Of a stretch of DNA of 64,000 bases, positions 61,374 to 64,000 are shown piece by piece. Source of the DNA: Trichosporon coremiiforme (taxonomy: Eukaryota; Basidiomycota; Tremellomycetes; Trichosporonales; Trichosporonaceae); NCBI GenBank assembly GCA_039545355.1, contig BCJJ01000018.1:124001-188000 (forward strand), written 5' to 3'. The notes below the pieces were generated by a model that made no database searches, had not been told where the DNA came from, and saw only the letters and a program-made list of their open reading frames with translations. Made by a program: the position numbers and the translations under genes. Each line of letters begins with the position of its first letter. The stretch's first letter is position 1.

Positions 61374-64000
61374 GGTGGATGAGTTGGTCGGTGGAGGGCG
61401 AATGAACAGATGTTGGGCGAGTTGTGACGGTGAGTCCGATAAGCGTTGCTGGCGGCGGTAGGTGGTGGTCGGGAGTGCTGATACGGATGGGGTTGGTGAT
61501 ATGGGTTGAAGAGAGAGTGCCTGCGGGTCACTTTTATGGGATGTGGACGGCCAAGCGACGAGAAACAGTCGGTAAGCGGCCAGGAGGCGTATGAAGCATT
61601 GGTTGGTAACAGACGCACCGCTTCGTGCTAGCCAAAAGCGAGTGGAGAGGTGTGAGGCCTGAGGAGAGTGGTTGCGTTAGGGGAGAAGGTGCATAGGAGC
61701 AAATATTGCACCTGAGCTGTTCGAGTGGCCTGATGGGCTGAGGGACAAGTGATAGGGTGATCCCTGGCTGCTCTGTCGGACGCCGCGTATCTCCCCGCAT
61801 GCCGCATAGGATCCCAGGAAACCCCGAGTGCCCGCATCCAAACACTACCGGCAGCACCTTAAACCGCGCAAACCCTCGACGACCTGACACCCTCGTATCC
61901 CCTGATTCCACTGGCTCCCACTGGCCCGCGATCCTAGACTGACCTCTCGTTATAGGCTGGGGACATCCCCACATCTGCCCGGGGAAGCAGGGCTCAGCGG
62001 ATGGGAGACTCCACATGATCCACATCCACACAGCTTGCGTGCTGAGCTGTGCATGCATGCCTTTCGTAACAGCTGGATCGCGTGAAAAGGAAGGACGCTA
62101 GCGTGCGTTTATTCCCTCATTCATCACTCATCATCCCGGCGTACTAGGATCTTAGCTTCGTTTGAGAGCTCCACTGCGCAAGGATTCAAGCGCTGGTGTT
62201 CTAATCGCAGAACTGTTAATCTTGCAGCCGGCGCCTCGGATCGTCTTGGAGCCCACATGGGTATGGAAACCATCCAGGGTAACCAACAACGACAATGAAG
62301 CGCGGGGGAACAAGCTCCAACTCAGAAGGCAACGCACGAGGTACGCAGGCCAGCTGGATCCTCACCGTGACGGGGCCACTCACCGAGCGCAACCCCGCTG
62401 CTTACCGCAGTGACGCCCACTGGAATCCACGTTAACTACGCGCCGATTGCCATAAACAGCACCCGTACTTCGCACCATTGCGTCGTCGATGCAAACATGT
62501 TTCGCGATCACACGAAATAGGGGGATGACGTTTAGAAGGAATTGCGCTTAGCCACGGAGGGCACGACAGGGCGCGATCGAGGATCCGGCACAGAGGACCG
62601 TCGGCGAGCAATAGGAGGAACGGCAGAGAACGCATGCACCGACGCCGCGGCGTATGCGGCGTCGTTAGTCGGTCACAGAATGGTGATTCCACTCCTATTT
62701 ACCATTTGAAGATTTTTGGACATGTGGGACAATCGCAGAATATCAGATGCACGGCACGGCTTCCCCTGAGGGACATGTGTCCGGCGCCGTGTGCATGTGA
62801 TGGTGCCGGGCCGACGGTACGGCGGCACGGGGTCCGAGCACGGGGGTATGCAGCGGTGCGCGGCGAGGGCAGGTCCGGGCAAGGCGGAACGGCGGAGGTT
62901 GGCGAAGCGAGGGTCCAGGGTAGCGGACACCGCCGCACGCGTGTTCTGTCAGGCAGGCCCGCAGACCGTGCGCCGTCGGCGACGTGCACCGAAACGACGT
63001 GTAACCATGCCAGCGCTCCGGAACACTCGCTCGATCAGACGCGCGACATGCATGCAAAGCCGAGTCAGCCTTCGGCATGTCCTCGGTATGACGTCTATGG
63101 ATCCAGACTTAATCGCTTATACACTTCGGAGGGCTTTTCAAATGGAACTACTACAGTAGTTCGATAGATCACGATCATGCATCTCTCGTGGTCGTCCAGC
63201 TTCTTCGCCACCGGCTTCGAAACATGGCCCCGGCAAGCCTCCTGTCGGGTCTGCCGGGACAAGCCCCCACTCTGTCTGACACACGCTCTCAACGAGTGCC
63301 CATGTAGACGATCCTTTCGGGCGATGGAATCGTGGCTGCTTGACAGTCATGTCACCAGAGTCTAAATCCTGACGCTAAGCCGTGACGATGACGAACGTGA
63401 GTGCGCCGTCGCAGCGGCGCAGGAGAAGCATCATTCAAGGCGCTCTGTCGCCTCGAAGGTCTCTAATTCACACGTTTCGGCCTACGGTCCCACGTCCTGA
63501 TGGCTGAGTTTGCAGCGATCGTGCCACGTCTTTGTTGCCCGCTCATTTCGCTGAATCCGCTGTTCGGGGTACAGACCGAAGGCAAGCCTTGCCTGCAGTC
63601 ACACGTTCCCGAGCCCTCTCAGATCGTGATAGCGTACGCGACCAACACGGGCCGTTTGTTGGCCACTAGCCGGGGAGAGTTGCGGTGCAGCTCTAGTTCG
63701 AAGCCGCTCTCGCTCCGATCTCCAGCCGCAGATTGAAGCACTCGAAGCTTACGTCGGGGAAAGCTAGCGCACAGTCATGCCGTTTCAGTTTGGAACAGTC
63801 TGCCATCATGTGGTTCTTCTCTGCACTGTAGTCTGCCTGCGTGGTTATGTGAGGTTGTGCTACAGTCTCAAACTTGCGGGACTCGGTTCGGCGCTCGGCG
63901 GCATGGCAGCATTGTTTGCGGTAACTCGATCAAGCATATACCCTACGACGCACTATAAGCGCCACTGACGCAACATTGGCTTCTCCGCTCTTCGGCCCAT
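61374..64000. other. 2.6-kb region without supported gene
   Basis: Frames on both strands (for example 62634-63167 + and 61534-62058 -) show no recognisable domain and no consistent splice signals. It presumably holds the GNAT promoter and an unresolved intergenic region running off the window. Confidence 0.45.

Overview
The window is nuclear DNA of a fungus, most likely a basidiomycete yeast of the Tremellomycetes and probably Trichosporonales. This is inferred from gene content (PAN3, BCK1, MAD1, CSN1, TIM21, SWI5 and VPS25 orthologues), from GC-rich coding sequence, and from densely intron-split genes. Most introns are 31-50 nt, with GTRNGY-type donors and a CTGAC/CTAAC branch point only a few bases before the CAG acceptor. 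There is no prokaryotic operon structure, and I saw no transposon, rRNA or CRISPR array.

Layout. 0.4-0.7 kb: a doubtful small gene. 2.4-10.1 kb: LSG1 (-), COQ5 (+), a PPIL1-type cyclophilin (-), TIM21 (+) and a SAM methyltransferase (-). 12.9-20.5 kb, all +: a monocarboxylate-type MFS transporter, a ZIP metal transporter, a class 1A dihydroorotate dehydrogenase-like enzyme, a Baeyer-Villiger-type flavin monooxygenase and SWI5. 20.7-25.2 kb: inorganic pyrophosphatase (-), CSN1 (+) and a small Zn-ribbon protein (-). 27.2-35.3 kb: an intron-containing tRNA-Val(AAC), cyclophilin H (+), MAD1 (-), deoxyhypusine synthase (+) and PAN3 (+). 35.6-48.0 kb: a single-C2H2 protein (-), VPS25 (+), BCK1-type MAPKKK (+) and SmB (+). 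48.3-51.4 kb: two tandem paralogues with a nucleotidyltransferase-like GS..DVD signature and a second small Zn-ribbon protein. 51.6-61.4 kb: UTP18 (+), then on the minus strand an MFS transporter, a membrane-anchored M24 peptidase, an SDR oxidoreductase and a GNAT acetyltransferase. Several long spacers (0.7-1.7, 10.1-12.9, 25.2-27.2, 38.2-41.4 and 61.4-64 kb) hold no gene I can support.

Most genes are single-copy housekeeping functions in unrelated pathways: ribosome biogenesis (LSG1, UTP18), splicing (two cyclophilins, SmB), mitochondria (COQ5, TIM21), checkpoint (MAD1), recombination (SWI5), mRNA decay (PAN3), endosomal sorting (VPS25) and cell-wall signalling (BCK1). The unusual material is (i) extreme splicing architecture: a 3-nt exon in cyclophilin H, 18-25-nt exons, a start codon alone in its exon, and 39-nt in-frame stopless introns; (ii) the tandem nucleotidyltransferase-like pair of unknown function; (iii) two tiny Zn-ribbon ORFs; (iv) a possible dual-start pyrophosphatase. 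All exon models are read by eye from splice signals, frame and family conservation, with no transcript evidence.
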